Origin: Robiginitalea marina
GTDB taxonomy: Bacteria; Bacteroidota; Bacteroidia; Flavobacteriales; Flavobacteriaceae
NCBI RefSeq assembly: GCF_024006985.1
Contig: NZ_JAMXIB010000004.1
Span: forward strand, 186,001 to 250,000
Direction of reading: 5' to 3'
Length of the DNA stretch: 64,000 nucleotides
This document shows positions 9,445 through 17,935 of the stretch, piece after piece. The translations under genes were made by a program, and so were the position numbers. Within the stretch, counting starts at the first letter, position 1, and every line of letters begins with the position of its first letter. Below the pieces are notes generated by a model, which did no database searches, was not told the origin of the DNA, and saw nothing but the letters and a program-made list of their open reading frames with translations.

Positions 9445-9487
9445 TGAAACTAAGGCATTTACCACGGTCAAATCATGATATATATCA
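9445..9487 (-). promoter_or_regulatory. rseC-rnf operon promoter: FNR/CRP-like box plus -7 element
   Basis: A perfect palindrome TGATATATATCA (TGAT-N4-ATCA) lies at 9476-9487. The minus-strand octamer TAGTTTCA at 9445-9452 is a weak -7 match, but its centre is exactly 33 bp from the box centre, the same as at nifJ, ferredoxin and korA. The start would be near 9441, with a leader of about 30 nt to the rseC ATG. A weaker related sequence, TGACTGAAATCA, lies at 9506-9517. Confidence 0.6.
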
Positions 9488-9606
9488 GATAATGGCCCCA
9501 TTTTATGACTGAAATCACCCCCGGGCGGCTTTTCCCCCTGCCGGGGCCGTACAGGCCGATGACGGAATTTCCGTATCTTCCCGGGTAAATCAACACCACT
9601 TTTTCC

Positions 9607-11790
9607 ATGAAAAATCTCTTGCTTACGGCCCTGTTGGTTTTCGTTTGGGGATGTGATACGTCCCGGAAGGATGCTGAAGTGCTCCGTTGGGAGGAACAGG
9701 CCTCCCGGGTAACCATCCTGCGCGATGATTTCGGGGTGCCCCACGTGTATGGGAAAAGCGATGCGGATGCCGTTTTCGGCATGCTCTATGCCCAGTGCGA
9801 AGACGACTTCAACAGGGTGGAACAAAACTACATCTGGGCGATCGGGCGCCTGGCCGAGGTGGAAGGGGAGGAGGCCCTCTACAGCGACCTCCGGGCACGC
9901 CTGTTCATGAGCCGGGAAGAAGCCGTGGCGGCCTACGAGAACAGTCCGCCCTGGCTGAAAAAGCTATGTGATGCCTTTGCCGATGGGGTGAACTATTACC
10001 TGCATACGCACCCGGAGGTAAGGCCGAAACTGCTCACCCGGTTTGAGCCCTGGATGCCCATGTACTTCAGCGAGGGTTCCATAGGGGGCGATATCGAGCG
10101 GGTCAGCACCGCTAAGCTGAAGGCCTTTTATGAGGGGGGGGTCGAATTCCCGGCCGCACCGGCCCCGGAGGAGGCACAAAAGGAGGCAGAACTGGAGCCG
10201 GGGGGGTCGAACGGGATCGCCATTTCGGGCGCCCTTACCCAATCGGGCAATGCCATGTTGCTGATCAACCCCCATACGTCCTTTTACTTCAGGGGGGAGG
10301 TACATGTGGTCAGCGAAGAGGGCCTGAATGCCTACGGGGCCGTAACCTGGGGGCAATTCTTTATTTACCAGGGGTTCAATGAGAAAACCGGGTGGATGCA
10401 CACGTCCACCTACACGGACGTCATGGACGAATTCGCAGAGGAAATCGCCGAGGTCGACGGGTCACCCGTGTACCGCTACGGGGAAGAACTCCGACCCGTG
10501 CGCCGCTCGGAGGTCACCCTTTCTTACAAAAGCGGCGACAGCCTGGGGCAGCGGACCTTCCCCCTCTACCATACGCACCACGGACCCATTACCCACCAGT
10601 GGGAAGGGAAGCCTGTGGCCACCGCCATGATGTGGGACCCTTCCACTGCCCTGCAGCAATCCTTTATCCGGACCAAGAAGGATTCCTATGGGGGGTTCCG
10701 CGCGATGATGGACCTGCGCACCAATTCTTCCAACAATACCGTATATGCCGATGCCGATGGGAATATCGCCTACTTCCACGGGAACTTCATCCCCAGGCGC
10801 GATACGCGCTTCAACTATGAGGAGCCCGTTGACGGCAGTAACCCCGCTACCGACTGGCAGGGCCTGCACCCGGTTGAGGAAAATATCCTGGTCCTGAACC
10901 CGCCCAATGGCTGGATACAAAACTGCAATTCCACACCCTATACCAGTGCCCTGGAATACAGTCCAAAGCGGGGCGACTACCCGGCCTATATGTCCGCAGA
11001 CGAGGAAAATTTCAGGGGGGTACATGCAATTGGCCTGCTCAGCGGGCGGTCGGGGTATACCCTCGACAGCCTCATCGCCCTGGCCTATGACCCCTACCTG
11101 CCCGCTTTCGGGGCCCTGATCCCCGGACTTGTGGAGGCCTATGATGCCCTTCCCGGCCGGGACGCCGAACTCGGAAGTGCCATTGAAACCCTGCGCACCT
11201 GGGATTTCCGGACCTCTGAAACTTCAGTGGCAATGACCCTGGGGCATTTTTACGGGACCCTGTACGGAAGGTCCGGGGAGCGGCCCGATGGCCTTACCGA
11301 CATGGAATTGATGCAGTACCTGGGGAACCAGTCGCCCCCGGAGGAGCGGCTCTCGGTCTTCCGTCAGGTATTGGGCCAGCTTAAGGCCGATTTCGGCACC
11401 TGGGAGGTCCCCTGGGGTGAGGTCAACCGGTACCAGCGGCTCAGCGGGGCCATCCGACAGCCCTTCAACGACAGCCTGCCGAGCCTCCCCATCGGGTTGG
11501 CTTCCGGGCGCTGGGGAGCCCTGGCGGCCTATGGGGCAAGGTACCACAACAATACCAAACGGATTTACGGTACCCGCGGGAATAGCTTTGTGGCCGTGGT
11601 GGAGTTTGGGGACAGGGTGCGCGCCAAATCGCTCCTGGCCGGCGGGCAGAGCGGGGACCCCGCGTCACCCCATTTTGACGACCAGGCTGAAATGTACCGC
11701 ACGGCCACGTTTAAGGAAGTGCCTTATTACCGGGAAGATGTGGAATCCAGGGCGCGGGAAACGTATCACCCCGGGGAACGAAGCAGGTAG
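9607..11790 (+). CDS. Penicillin acylase family (Ntn-hydrolase) lipoprotein
   Basis: This 727-residue protein begins with a short signal ending in the lipobox-like FVWGC, with Cys at about residue 16. The body is a penicillin/cephalosporin/acyl-homoserine-lactone acylase precursor: an alpha-chain region with the DDFGVPHVYG and EDDFNRVEQNYIW blocks, a spacer, then GGSNG where Ser201 is the expected N-terminal nucleophile after self-cleavage, followed by NPHTSF. Enzymes of this family hydrolyse amide bonds of acylated amines; the physiological substrate cannot be read from sequence. It is divergent from the rnf operon and convergent with the next gene, so it appears to be a single-gene unit. 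Confidence 0.88.
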   Translation: MKNLLLTALLVFVWGCDTSRKDAEVLRWEEQASRVTILRDDFGVPHVYGKSDADAVFGMLYAQCEDDFNRVEQNYIWAIGRLAEVEGEEALYSDLRARLFMSREEAVAAYENSPPWLKKLCDAFADGVNYYLHTHPEVRPKLLTRFEPWMPMYFSEGSIGGDIERVSTAKLKAFYEGGVEFPAAPAPEEAQKEAELEPGGSNGIAISGALTQSGNAMLLINPHTSFYFRGEVHVVSEEGLNAYGAVTWGQFFIYQGFNEKTGWMHTSTYTDVMDEFAEEIAEVDGSPVYRYGEELRPVRRSEVTLSYKSGDSLGQRTFPLYHTHHGPITHQWEGKPVATAMMWDPSTALQQSFIRTKKDSYGGFRAMMDLRTNSSNNTVYADADGNIAYFHGNFIPRRDTRFNYEEPVDGSNPATDWQGLHPVEENILVLNPPNGWIQNCNSTPYTSALEYSPKRGDYPAYMSADEENFRGVHAIGLLSGRSGYTLDSLIALAYDPYLPAFGALIPGLVEAYDALPGRDAELGSAIETLRTWDFRTSETSVAMTLGHFYGTLYGRSGERPDGLTDMELMQYLGNQSPPEERLSVFRQVLGQLKADFGTWEVPWGEVNRYQRLSGAIRQPFNDSLPSLPIGLASGRWGALAAYGARYHNNTKRIYGTRGNSFVAVVEFGDRVRAKSLLAGGQSGDPASPHFDDQAEMYRTATFKEVPYYREDVESRARETYHPGERSR

Positions 11791-12444
11791 TTATTCTCCT
11801 TCCTTAACGATGATCATGGAGGCCTTGGAACCGGTGGAGAGGAGCCATTTATTGGAATAAAGCAATTTGCCTTTATCGTCATAGACGTCTACCTGGGCGG
11901 TATTGGGCCCGGAAGACCCCTGGTTGAGCGCTTCAAATTCGAGGCGGTTGAAACCCTTGTCGAGTTCCACGTTGATCCCTTTGAAGGCTGCCGTCAGCAT
12001 GATGTTGTGTTCCACCACCTGTCCGTTGGCAAAGATCCGGACCCGGTCGCCATCCACGTATTCATGGTCGCGCACCACGATCCCGACAAACTTCGCCCCG
12101 GTTTTCAGGTCACCCAGATACATGTCGCCATAATGCTGGCCCGAATTCCCCTGTTGGCTTTCCGACATGCGGGTACTCAGCACCAGGTCGTGGCCTGCCT
12201 GTTTCAGTTTGCTCTCGGGCATCATCTGTACCGGCCGTTTGTAGAGGGAGTCCTTTAGGTTCAGGTTGGGGGATTTCCCAAAGGTGGAAGGCATGGAAAT
12301 CCCAAGGCCCTGGGACTGGTTTGGGCTGAGCCCTTTCTCGGGCTGTGCCTCGATACGCAGGCTGCGGGTATCCGGGAGGTCTGTCTGGGCCGCCAGGGGG
12401 CTGGCCAGGAAAACCAGGATAAAAAAGGTGACAATCAGGCGCAT
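11791..12444 (-). CDS. Secreted protein of unknown function
   Basis: I do not recognise a named family. The chosen start at 12444 gives 217 residues and a clear signal peptide (MRLIVTFFILVFLASPLAAQ), better than the longer reading that starts at 12543. The mature part begins with a low-complexity linker (about 20-75) followed by a roughly 120-residue domain rich in beta-strand-like segments with the blocks KFVGIVVRDHEYVDGDRVRI and GFNRLEFEALNQG, suggesting a small beta-sandwich. It is exported, probably to the periplasm. A plausible promoter lies just upstream. It converges with the acylase gene with no spacer. Confidence 0.7.
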   Translation of the reverse strand: MRLIVTFFILVFLASPLAAQTDLPDTRSLRIEAQPEKGLSPNQSQGLGISMPSTFGKSPNLNLKDSLYKRPVQMMPESKLKQAGHDLVLSTRMSESQQGNSGQHYGDMYLGDLKTGAKFVGIVVRDHEYVDGDRVRIFANGQVVEHNIMLTAAFKGINVELDKGFNRLEFEALNQGSSGPNTAQVDVYDDKGKLLYSNKWLLSTGSKASMIIVKEGE

Positions 12445-12462
12445 GCGGATTCCTTTACCCGA

Positions 12463-12491
12463 TAAAAGTAGCAAATACCCTGCCAACCAAA
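12463..12491 (-). promoter_or_regulatory. Promoter for the secreted-protein gene
   Basis: On the minus strand, TTTG (12488-12491) is followed after 17 bp by TACTTTTA (12463-12470), close to the Bacteroidota -33/-7 consensus. The predicted start lies about 15 nt before the ATG at 12444. Confidence 0.45.
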
Positions 12492-12520
12492 AGTGAAAAT
12501 TCGTTAAAATGCCGCCCGGC

Positions 12521-13642
12521 TTACCCCGGGAGGTGGTAATCACGGGCAGCCACCTTCCATGATCCGGTCACTTTTCCGTCCCGGACCACCAGGGCTTCGG
12601 GGTATTTGATCACTGTGGGGCAAATGTGCATGGGGATGGCGTAAAGGACGGTGCCAATGGGGTAACTTTCGGCTGCCCCGAAGCACAGGACCAGGTGCTC
12701 TTCACTTTGCCCGGCCTGCAGGTGGTCGGGGAGTTGGGGGAGGGACACCCTTGGGAATTCCATCTCTGCTGCCACAGCCTTGTGCCCCAGGTCGAGGCAC
12801 AACGTCCCGGGGGCCGGATGGCTGATAACCCGGCACAGGAGGGTTGCGGCCGGCAAAAAGGGCATTTCAGGGAACTGGGACCCATAGCGGGCATCCCACA
12901 ACAGGGTAGTCCCGGGACTCAGTTCCACGCCTTCCCGCCTGGCGTGTATGGGGAAGGTAGGCGATCCCCCGGCGATGATGGCGGGCACCTCCAGCCCGGC
13001 CTCCCTGAGTTGTCGGGCCAGGGCGGTTACCCCGGAAAAGGCTTCGTTGCACTCCCCTGCCCGGGCCACGGGGTCCGGGTTCCGGATATGCCCGTCGTAA
13101 GCGTGCAGCCCGCGGCATTCCAGTGCAGGGCGGGTGCTCATCTCGCGGTATAGGGCCAGGGCTTCCGGCCCCGGCCGGATCCCGGTCCGGTTCATCCCAA
13201 CATTCAGGTCTAAAAACACCCCTGGGCGTACCCCTGCGGCAGCTGCCGCACGTGCCAGCCGGTCAAGGGTGTCCGGATGGTCGACCAGGGCGGAAAACCG
13301 GGTGTCGGGATACTTTTTCTGCAACCCTGCCAGCCTTTCGGGGGCAGGCCCGGTGAGCGGATAGGCCACCAAAACGTCTTCTGCCCCGCAGCGCGCCAGG
13401 AGCTCCGCCTCGGCCAGGGTGGCGCATTTGAACTTCCGGATCCCGGCTTCTTGCTGCATCCGGATGATTTCAGCCATCTTGTGCGTTTTTACGTGGGGCC
13501 GGAGCCGGTCAGGGGAACCCGCTATGGCCACCATCTGCCCGATATTGTGGGCAATGCGCTGCGGGTACACCAGCAGGGCGGGGGAGTCGATACGGTCCTC
13601 CCCATCGACCCGGAACCAGGGATGGGCGTTTTCGGGTTCCAT
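12521..13642 (-). CDS. D-serine dehydratase / D-threonine aldolase-like, metal- and PLP-dependent (fold III)
   Basis: The start at 13642 gives 373 residues and avoids overlap with the upstream gene. The N-terminal alanine-racemase-like barrel contains RPHVKTHK at 48-55, whose first lysine (Lys52) is the expected PLP anchor. The C-terminal domain carries the H-x-C pair His339/Cys341 (MHICP), the metal ligands of the DSD1/D-threonine aldolase family. Members either deaminate D-serine to pyruvate (Zn) or cleave D-threonine to glycine and acetaldehyde (Mn). The neighbours are a GntP/DsdX-type permease and a RidA protein, which favours a dehydratase that releases 2-aminoacrylate. The exact activity is inferred. 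Confidence 0.85.
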   Translation of the reverse strand: MEPENAHPWFRVDGEDRIDSPALLVYPQRIAHNIGQMVAIAGSPDRLRPHVKTHKMAEIIRMQQEAGIRKFKCATLAEAELLARCGAEDVLVAYPLTGPAPERLAGLQKKYPDTRFSALVDHPDTLDRLARAAAAAGVRPGVFLDLNVGMNRTGIRPGPEALALYREMSTRPALECRGLHAYDGHIRNPDPVARAGECNEAFSGVTALARQLREAGLEVPAIIAGGSPTFPIHARREGVELSPGTTLLWDARYGSQFPEMPFLPAATLLCRVISHPAPGTLCLDLGHKAVAAEMEFPRVSLPQLPDHLQAGQSEEHLVLCFGAAESYPIGTVLYAIPMHICPTVIKYPEALVVRDGKVTGSWKVAARDYHLPG

Positions 13643-13643
13643 G

Positions 13644-14114
13644 CTAGCGCAATTTGAAAATAGCTTCGATTTCCACCGCAACATTCCCCGGCAGGAACAT
13701 GCCCACGGCCGAACGTGCGCCCACCCCTTTGTCGGGGCCGAAAACCTCTGCCATCAGCTCGCTATAGCCGTTGATTACATAGGGGTAGTCGTGGAAGTCG
13801 GGGCTGCCGTTGACCATCCCCAGGGTTTTCACCAGGAAGTCGATTTGATCGAGGGGCCCGAAATGGGTCCGGATAGTGGCAAGCATGGTCAGGCCCACCT
13901 GCCGGGCCGCAGCCTTGGCCTGATCGCGGTCGAGGTCGGCCCCGGCCCGGCCGGTGATATAGGTGCCGTCTTCCCGCATCGGGGCCTGGCCGGAAATGTA
14001 CAGGTATCCATCGGATACCCTTACGGGTTTATAGAGGCCAGCCGGGGGCGGGGCGGGGGGAAGGGTTAGGCCCAGGGCCATCAGGCGGGCTTCGGGGGAG
14101 GGGTTTTCCATCAT
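13644..14114 (-). CDS. RidA family enamine/imine deaminase
   Basis: This 156-residue protein belongs to the RidA/YjgF/UK114 family, in the longer branch with an N-terminal extension (ARLMALGLTLPPAPPPAG) before the core. Recognisable blocks are LYISGQAPM, the alpha-helical ARQVGLTMLATIRTHFG and GARSAVGMFLPGNVAVEIEAIFKLR. RidA proteins hydrolyse reactive enamines/imines, such as 2-aminoacrylate released by serine dehydratases, to the keto acid and ammonia. It lies 2 bp from the GntP stop and 1 bp from the start of the DSD-like gene, the middle of a tight three-gene unit. A second ATG one codon in (14111) could also be used. Confidence 0.88.
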   Translation of the reverse strand: MMENPSPEARLMALGLTLPPAPPPAGLYKPVRVSDGYLYISGQAPMREDGTYITGRAGADLDRDQAKAAARQVGLTMLATIRTHFGPLDQIDFLVKTLGMVNGSPDFHDYPYVINGYSELMAEVFGPDKGVGARSAVGMFLPGNVAVEIEAIFKLR

Positions 14115-14116
14115 GG

Positions 14117-15433
14117 CTACAGTAGTGTATTTAGGACCAGGACCCCAACCAGCCCCATAACGCCCACGGTGGTTTCCATAAGCGTCCAGGTTTTGAGGGT
14201 GTCCTTCACGGTCAGGTTAAAATATTCTTTGAACAGCCAGAAGCCGCTGTCGTTTACATGGGAAAGCATCAGGCTGCCCGACCCGATGGCGAGCACCATG
14301 AGCTCCGGGGCTACGCCAGAGCTCTGCACCAGGGGCAGCACGATGCCTGCTGCCGTGAGGCCTGCTACCGTGGCCGACCCCACACTTACCCTGATTACGG
14401 TGGCGATCCCCCAGGCCAGGATGAGGGGGGATATGCTCGATTCGCGCAAGAGGCCCCCGATATATTCGCTCACCCCGCTGGCGATCAACACCTCCTTGAG
14501 GGCCCCTGCACCGGCGATAATCAGCAGCACCATGGTGATACCCGATACTGATTTTCCCACCGAATCCATGAGGTCTTTCATCGTTTTACCGCGGGAAAGC
14601 CCCAGGGTATAGATGGCCACCAGCACGGCCAGCAACATGGCGATTACCGGGTTCCCCGCAAACTGGAGGCCTTTGAGGACCAGGGAATCCGAAGGGAGCA
14701 CGAACCCGGCCAGGGTCGCAAGGCTGATGAGCAATACCGGGAGGAGGGCTGTAAAGACACTGATGCCCATCCCCGGCATCTCGGCTTCGGAAAGTATCCG
14801 GGGGTTCACGAAGGCTTCGAGGGGCCTGGCCGGGATGTTTTTGAAGGCCCGGGAAAGCAGCGGCCCGGCCACCACTATGGCCGGGATGGCCACCACGATG
14901 CCGTAAAGGAGGGTTTTTCCGAAATCGGCCTGGAAAATCTCCACGATGGCCGTGGGGGCCGGGTGGGGCGGCAGGTATCCATGGGTAACGGACAGGGAAG
15001 CCAACATCGGCATCCCCACGTAGAGCAGGGGAAGCCCCGTTGCGGCAGCCACTGTAAACACCAGGGGGACCAGGATCACAAAGCCCACGGTATAAAACAT
15101 GGGGATGCCCACGATAAAGCCGGTGAGCACCACCGCCCATTGTACGTTTTTGATTCCAAAACGCGCCACGAGGCGGGAGGTGATACGCTGGGCCGCCCCG
15201 CTGTCGGCCACCAGCTTGCCTAGCATGGCCCCCAGGCCCAGGATGATGACAAGAAAACCCAGGGTACTGCCGATCCCATCTTGTATGGCGCTTACCAGGG
15301 CTTCCAGTTCCATGCCTTCGGCTAAACCCACCCCAAGGGAGACGATGATGAAGGCGATAAAAGCATTGAGTTTGAAGCGCGCGATCAGCAGGAAAAGTAG
15401 CAGGATCCCAAGGATAACGATCAGCAACGGCAT
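14117..15433 (-). CDS. GntP family permease (gluconate/D-serine type)
   Basis: This 438-residue protein has about twelve membrane segments and belongs to the GntP family of proton symporters, with the blocks HGYLPPHPAPTAIV and SVGSATVAGLTAAGIVLPL. The family includes gluconate carriers (GntP, GntT, GntU) and the E. coli D-serine permease DsdX. No gluconate kinase or dehydratase is encoded nearby; the downstream genes encode a RidA protein and a D-amino-acid lyase/aldolase, so a D-hydroxy amino acid is the more likely substrate. First gene of the operon. Confidence 0.88.
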   Translation of the reverse strand: MPLLIVILGILLLFLLIARFKLNAFIAFIIVSLGVGLAEGMELEALVSAIQDGIGSTLGFLVIILGLGAMLGKLVADSGAAQRITSRLVARFGIKNVQWAVVLTGFIVGIPMFYTVGFVILVPLVFTVAAATGLPLLYVGMPMLASLSVTHGYLPPHPAPTAIVEIFQADFGKTLLYGIVVAIPAIVVAGPLLSRAFKNIPARPLEAFVNPRILSEAEMPGMGISVFTALLPVLLISLATLAGFVLPSDSLVLKGLQFAGNPVIAMLLAVLVAIYTLGLSRGKTMKDLMDSVGKSVSGITMVLLIIAGAGALKEVLIASGVSEYIGGLLRESSISPLILAWGIATVIRVSVGSATVAGLTAAGIVLPLVQSSGVAPELMVLAIGSGSLMLSHVNDSGFWLFKEYFNLTVKDTLKTWTLMETTVGVMGLVGVLVLNTLL

Positions 15434-15460
15434 GAGTTGGCGGCAGGTTGGTTTCGGTTT

Positions 15461-15468
15461 TAAATATA
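15461..15468 (-). promoter_or_regulatory. -7 element upstream of the GntP operon
   Basis: On the minus strand this reads TATATTTA, one base off TAnnTTTG. The predicted start lies about 24 nt before the ATG at 15433. A TTG 15 bp upstream is closer than the usual -33 spacing, so only the -7 part is supported. Confidence 0.35.
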
Positions 15469-15530
15469 CGGTTTTCCTCCCAGCAACCCATCAGCCCCCC
15501 GGGTTGTGGCCATGTCACCCGGCAGTAATT

Positions 15531-16658
15531 TCAATCTGGAGGGGCAGTGGCTTTTAGCCCAAAAAACGGATGCAGCCATTTAAGGGGTAAGATTAAGCCC
15601 TGGTAAAGGATAAGGCACCCCCCGAACGTGCCCAAACCGAGAATGGTTGCCTTCACCGGGAAGCCCCACGGCAGGTCCATTATATAATATGCGATTATAA
15701 GGGTAAGGGTTTGATGAAGGATGTAGAATGGGTAGACCGCACGGTTAAAATAACTGAGTAATTTCCCGGGCCGGTTGAGGTAGGTTGCGGCATACCCGAA
15801 AAGCACGAAGATCCAGGTCCAGAAATTTAGCACCTTGATCCCCGCCCCGGTGAAATGAATAAAAATAGAGTCTTCCAGTTGCCACAGGGCCAGCAGCCCA
15901 CTAAAACTCAGGACCCCAAGCAGCAGGTTGCGCCTGCGATACCGTATTGCATGGTCCCAAAAGCGCTGGCCGCTTGCAGTAAGCAGGAACCCGAGGACCA
16001 ACAGGGTTCCAAAATTCATAAGGGCATACCAGTCCCCCACAAGGGCGTGGGTCACCGGGAAAAAAGGTTCCAGGAAGGCCTCACACAAATAAAGCGGGAT
16101 AAGGAAAACCAACCACCCACAGGGGGTGCGGAGCCGGTTGCCTACCCAGGAAACCAGTTTGCCGGGGGTGTCTTTTATCCTCCTGAAGGGCCACGCCATG
16201 GCCAGGGAAAACACGAGCAGGTAAGGCAGGAACCAGAGGTGATGCCAGCTGAGGTTGCCTTCGGGATAAACCCCGAGAAAGGATTGGGAAGGAAAAAAAT
16301 CCCAGTATGATCCCTGAAAATCACCTGCGGCAACCCGCTCCAGGTAGACTTGCGGGGGTACGATAAACAACATCCCGAAAACCAGGGGGATCCCCAGCCT
16401 TTTCAGGCGCTCCAGGGAATAGTTCCCGGCGGATCTGAAGGAATAGGCGTAATAGGTCCCCATGCCGGAAATGACAAACAGGATCGGAAGCCGCCACTGG
16501 TTGAGAAAAAGCATGGGCCACCGCAATTCCGGATAGATGATGTTGTTCTTCAAATGCCAGCCCCAGGGGACGAAGAACATCCCAACATGGTAGCATATCA
16601 AAAGGGCAAATACCCCGACGCGCAGCCAGTCCAGGTCATACCTTCTCACTTTTTTCAT
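15531..16658 (-). CDS. Acyltransferase 3 family integral membrane protein (OpgC/MdoC-like)
   Basis: This 375-residue polytopic protein starts with the RRYDLDWLRVGVFALLICYH block typical of the acyltransferase-3 superfamily, with the conserved His in the first helix and the following QWRLPILFVISGMG segment. About ten membrane helices are predicted. Closest in style to OpgC/MdoC, which transfers succinyl groups to periplasmic glucans, but many relatives modify other surface polysaccharides. No glucan biosynthesis gene is adjacent, so the substrate is unknown. It ends 98 bp after the GntP start and is probably transcribed separately. Confidence 0.82.
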   Translation of the reverse strand: MKKVRRYDLDWLRVGVFALLICYHVGMFFVPWGWHLKNNIIYPELRWPMLFLNQWRLPILFVISGMGTYYAYSFRSAGNYSLERLKRLGIPLVFGMLFIVPPQVYLERVAAGDFQGSYWDFFPSQSFLGVYPEGNLSWHHLWFLPYLLVFSLAMAWPFRRIKDTPGKLVSWVGNRLRTPCGWLVFLIPLYLCEAFLEPFFPVTHALVGDWYALMNFGTLLVLGFLLTASGQRFWDHAIRYRRRNLLLGVLSFSGLLALWQLEDSIFIHFTGAGIKVLNFWTWIFVLFGYAATYLNRPGKLLSYFNRAVYPFYILHQTLTLIIAYYIMDLPWGFPVKATILGLGTFGGCLILYQGLILPLKWLHPFFGLKATAPPD

Positions 16659-16750
16659 CAGGAAAGCGTTTGGGACAAATCTCAGGAGTTTTTTGGACCC
16701 GGGGCAGGGGTTAAAGGCCGCAGGGGTTCGGATTTGTAATTCCGAACCTT

Positions 16751-17929
16751 TCAGTAAGGTTCCTGCACCGATTTGAGGTAGGCCGCTGGAGACATCCCGG
16801 TTTGTTTTCTAAAAGCCTGGTAAAAAGAAGATTTTGAGCGGAATCCGACACTTTGGCCAACCCCTTCAATAGTCCAGTTTTTATAGTCAGCAGACCCCAG
16901 ACGTTCAATGGCGAGGCGAATTCGGAACCCGTTCACAAAGTCGTTGAAATTTCCACCGGTCTGTTGGTTTATCAGCCTCGAGATAGCGTTCGGATGGGTT
17001 CCGAAGGCTTCCGCCACCTTTTTCAGGCTTGGGGTTTCGGAGCAGAAAAATGACTCCTGCGACACGAATGCCCTGACGGCTTCCAGGTCAGGGGACTTGT
17101 CCGGCCCGGAAGCGGTTTCATATTTATCAATCAGCCAGGAGTGCTGAAAGAAACGGGACTCCATCAGGAAGGCAACGGCCCCGGCCTGCATGAATACCGA
17201 GGTAAACAGGGTGATGTAGTGATCGCCCCTGTCGTCGTCATAGTTCAGGTATACCAGCAACAGGATGCTGAGGATTACCACAAAAGCGACCAGGACCAGG
17301 CGGACAAAACGGTACCTGGAGATGTGCACGTTGCCGGCCGGATCCCCGAACGATTTCCGTCGGCTATACCAGAGCCGGATCGACAGGGTGCCGTAAAACG
17401 CAAACCCCAGCAACAAAAACCAACGCTGCAGGTCTTTTATCCCCTGGTACCCATACCGGGTCCCTTCCGGCACATCGGCATAAGGGAGGTCTGCAAAGTA
17501 GGCCCCTTTGTAAGCATTATATTTCACCGAAAGGGGTTCAAAATAATACCCGGTTTGCGACAGGGCATACAGGATGGCCGGCAGGAAGTGGAGGGCTACG
17601 ATCCAAAGGGGAAGGGGACGGCGCACGATCAGGAACCGGATGCTTAGGTAGAGCAAGGGGGCCAGCAAAAGGGTAAGCGGCTCTGTGGAATCGTTCCATG
17701 CGAGTACATATTTCATCCACCCGGTATAGCAGAGCAAAGTATCAAGGGTAACGATGGAAAGGCAACATAACAGCAGGGCATAGTATTTCAGGGCCTGGTT
17801 GCTGATGGGTGCCCTTACCCAGATCACCAGGGCCAGAAGGAAGCCCGTCAGGACACCCGAGAAGACCAGATAGGAGATCAGGTCATGCCTTAAGGGAATC
17901 TGGTCGATGAGGTTATCCAGCGCGGTCAT
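16751..17929 (-). CDS. Membrane-anchored AraC-family transcriptional regulator
   Basis: This 392-residue protein has seven hydrophobic segments in the first 250 residues (starting near residues 20, 48, 84, 106, 166, 210 and 238) and an AraC-type double helix-turn-helix at about 290-385, with the family blocks LKKVAEAFGTHPNAISRLINQ and VGQSVGFRSKSSFYQAFRKQTG. Such 7TM-AraC proteins are common in Bacteroidota and are thought to sense a signal in or across the membrane. The target is unknown. It starts 6 bp after the phosphoesterase stop and so probably shares that transcript; the acyltransferase lies downstream. Confidence 0.85.
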   Translation of the reverse strand: MTALDNLIDQIPLRHDLISYLVFSGVLTGFLLALVIWVRAPISNQALKYYALLLCCLSIVTLDTLLCYTGWMKYVLAWNDSTEPLTLLLAPLLYLSIRFLIVRRPLPLWIVALHFLPAILYALSQTGYYFEPLSVKYNAYKGAYFADLPYADVPEGTRYGYQGIKDLQRWFLLLGFAFYGTLSIRLWYSRRKSFGDPAGNVHISRYRFVRLVLVAFVVILSILLLVYLNYDDDRGDHYITLFTSVFMQAGAVAFLMESRFFQHSWLIDKYETASGPDKSPDLEAVRAFVSQESFFCSETPSLKKVAEAFGTHPNAISRLINQQTGGNFNDFVNGFRIRLAIERLGSADYKNWTIEGVGQSVGFRSKSSFYQAFRKQTGMSPAAYLKSVQEPY

Positions 17930-17935
17930 GTGGCC

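Noticed and set aside
12445-12543. Longer start for the secreted protein at 12543
   Set aside because: It would put 33 residues before an excellent signal peptide and overlap the upstream gene; the ATG at 12444 also follows a plausible promoter.
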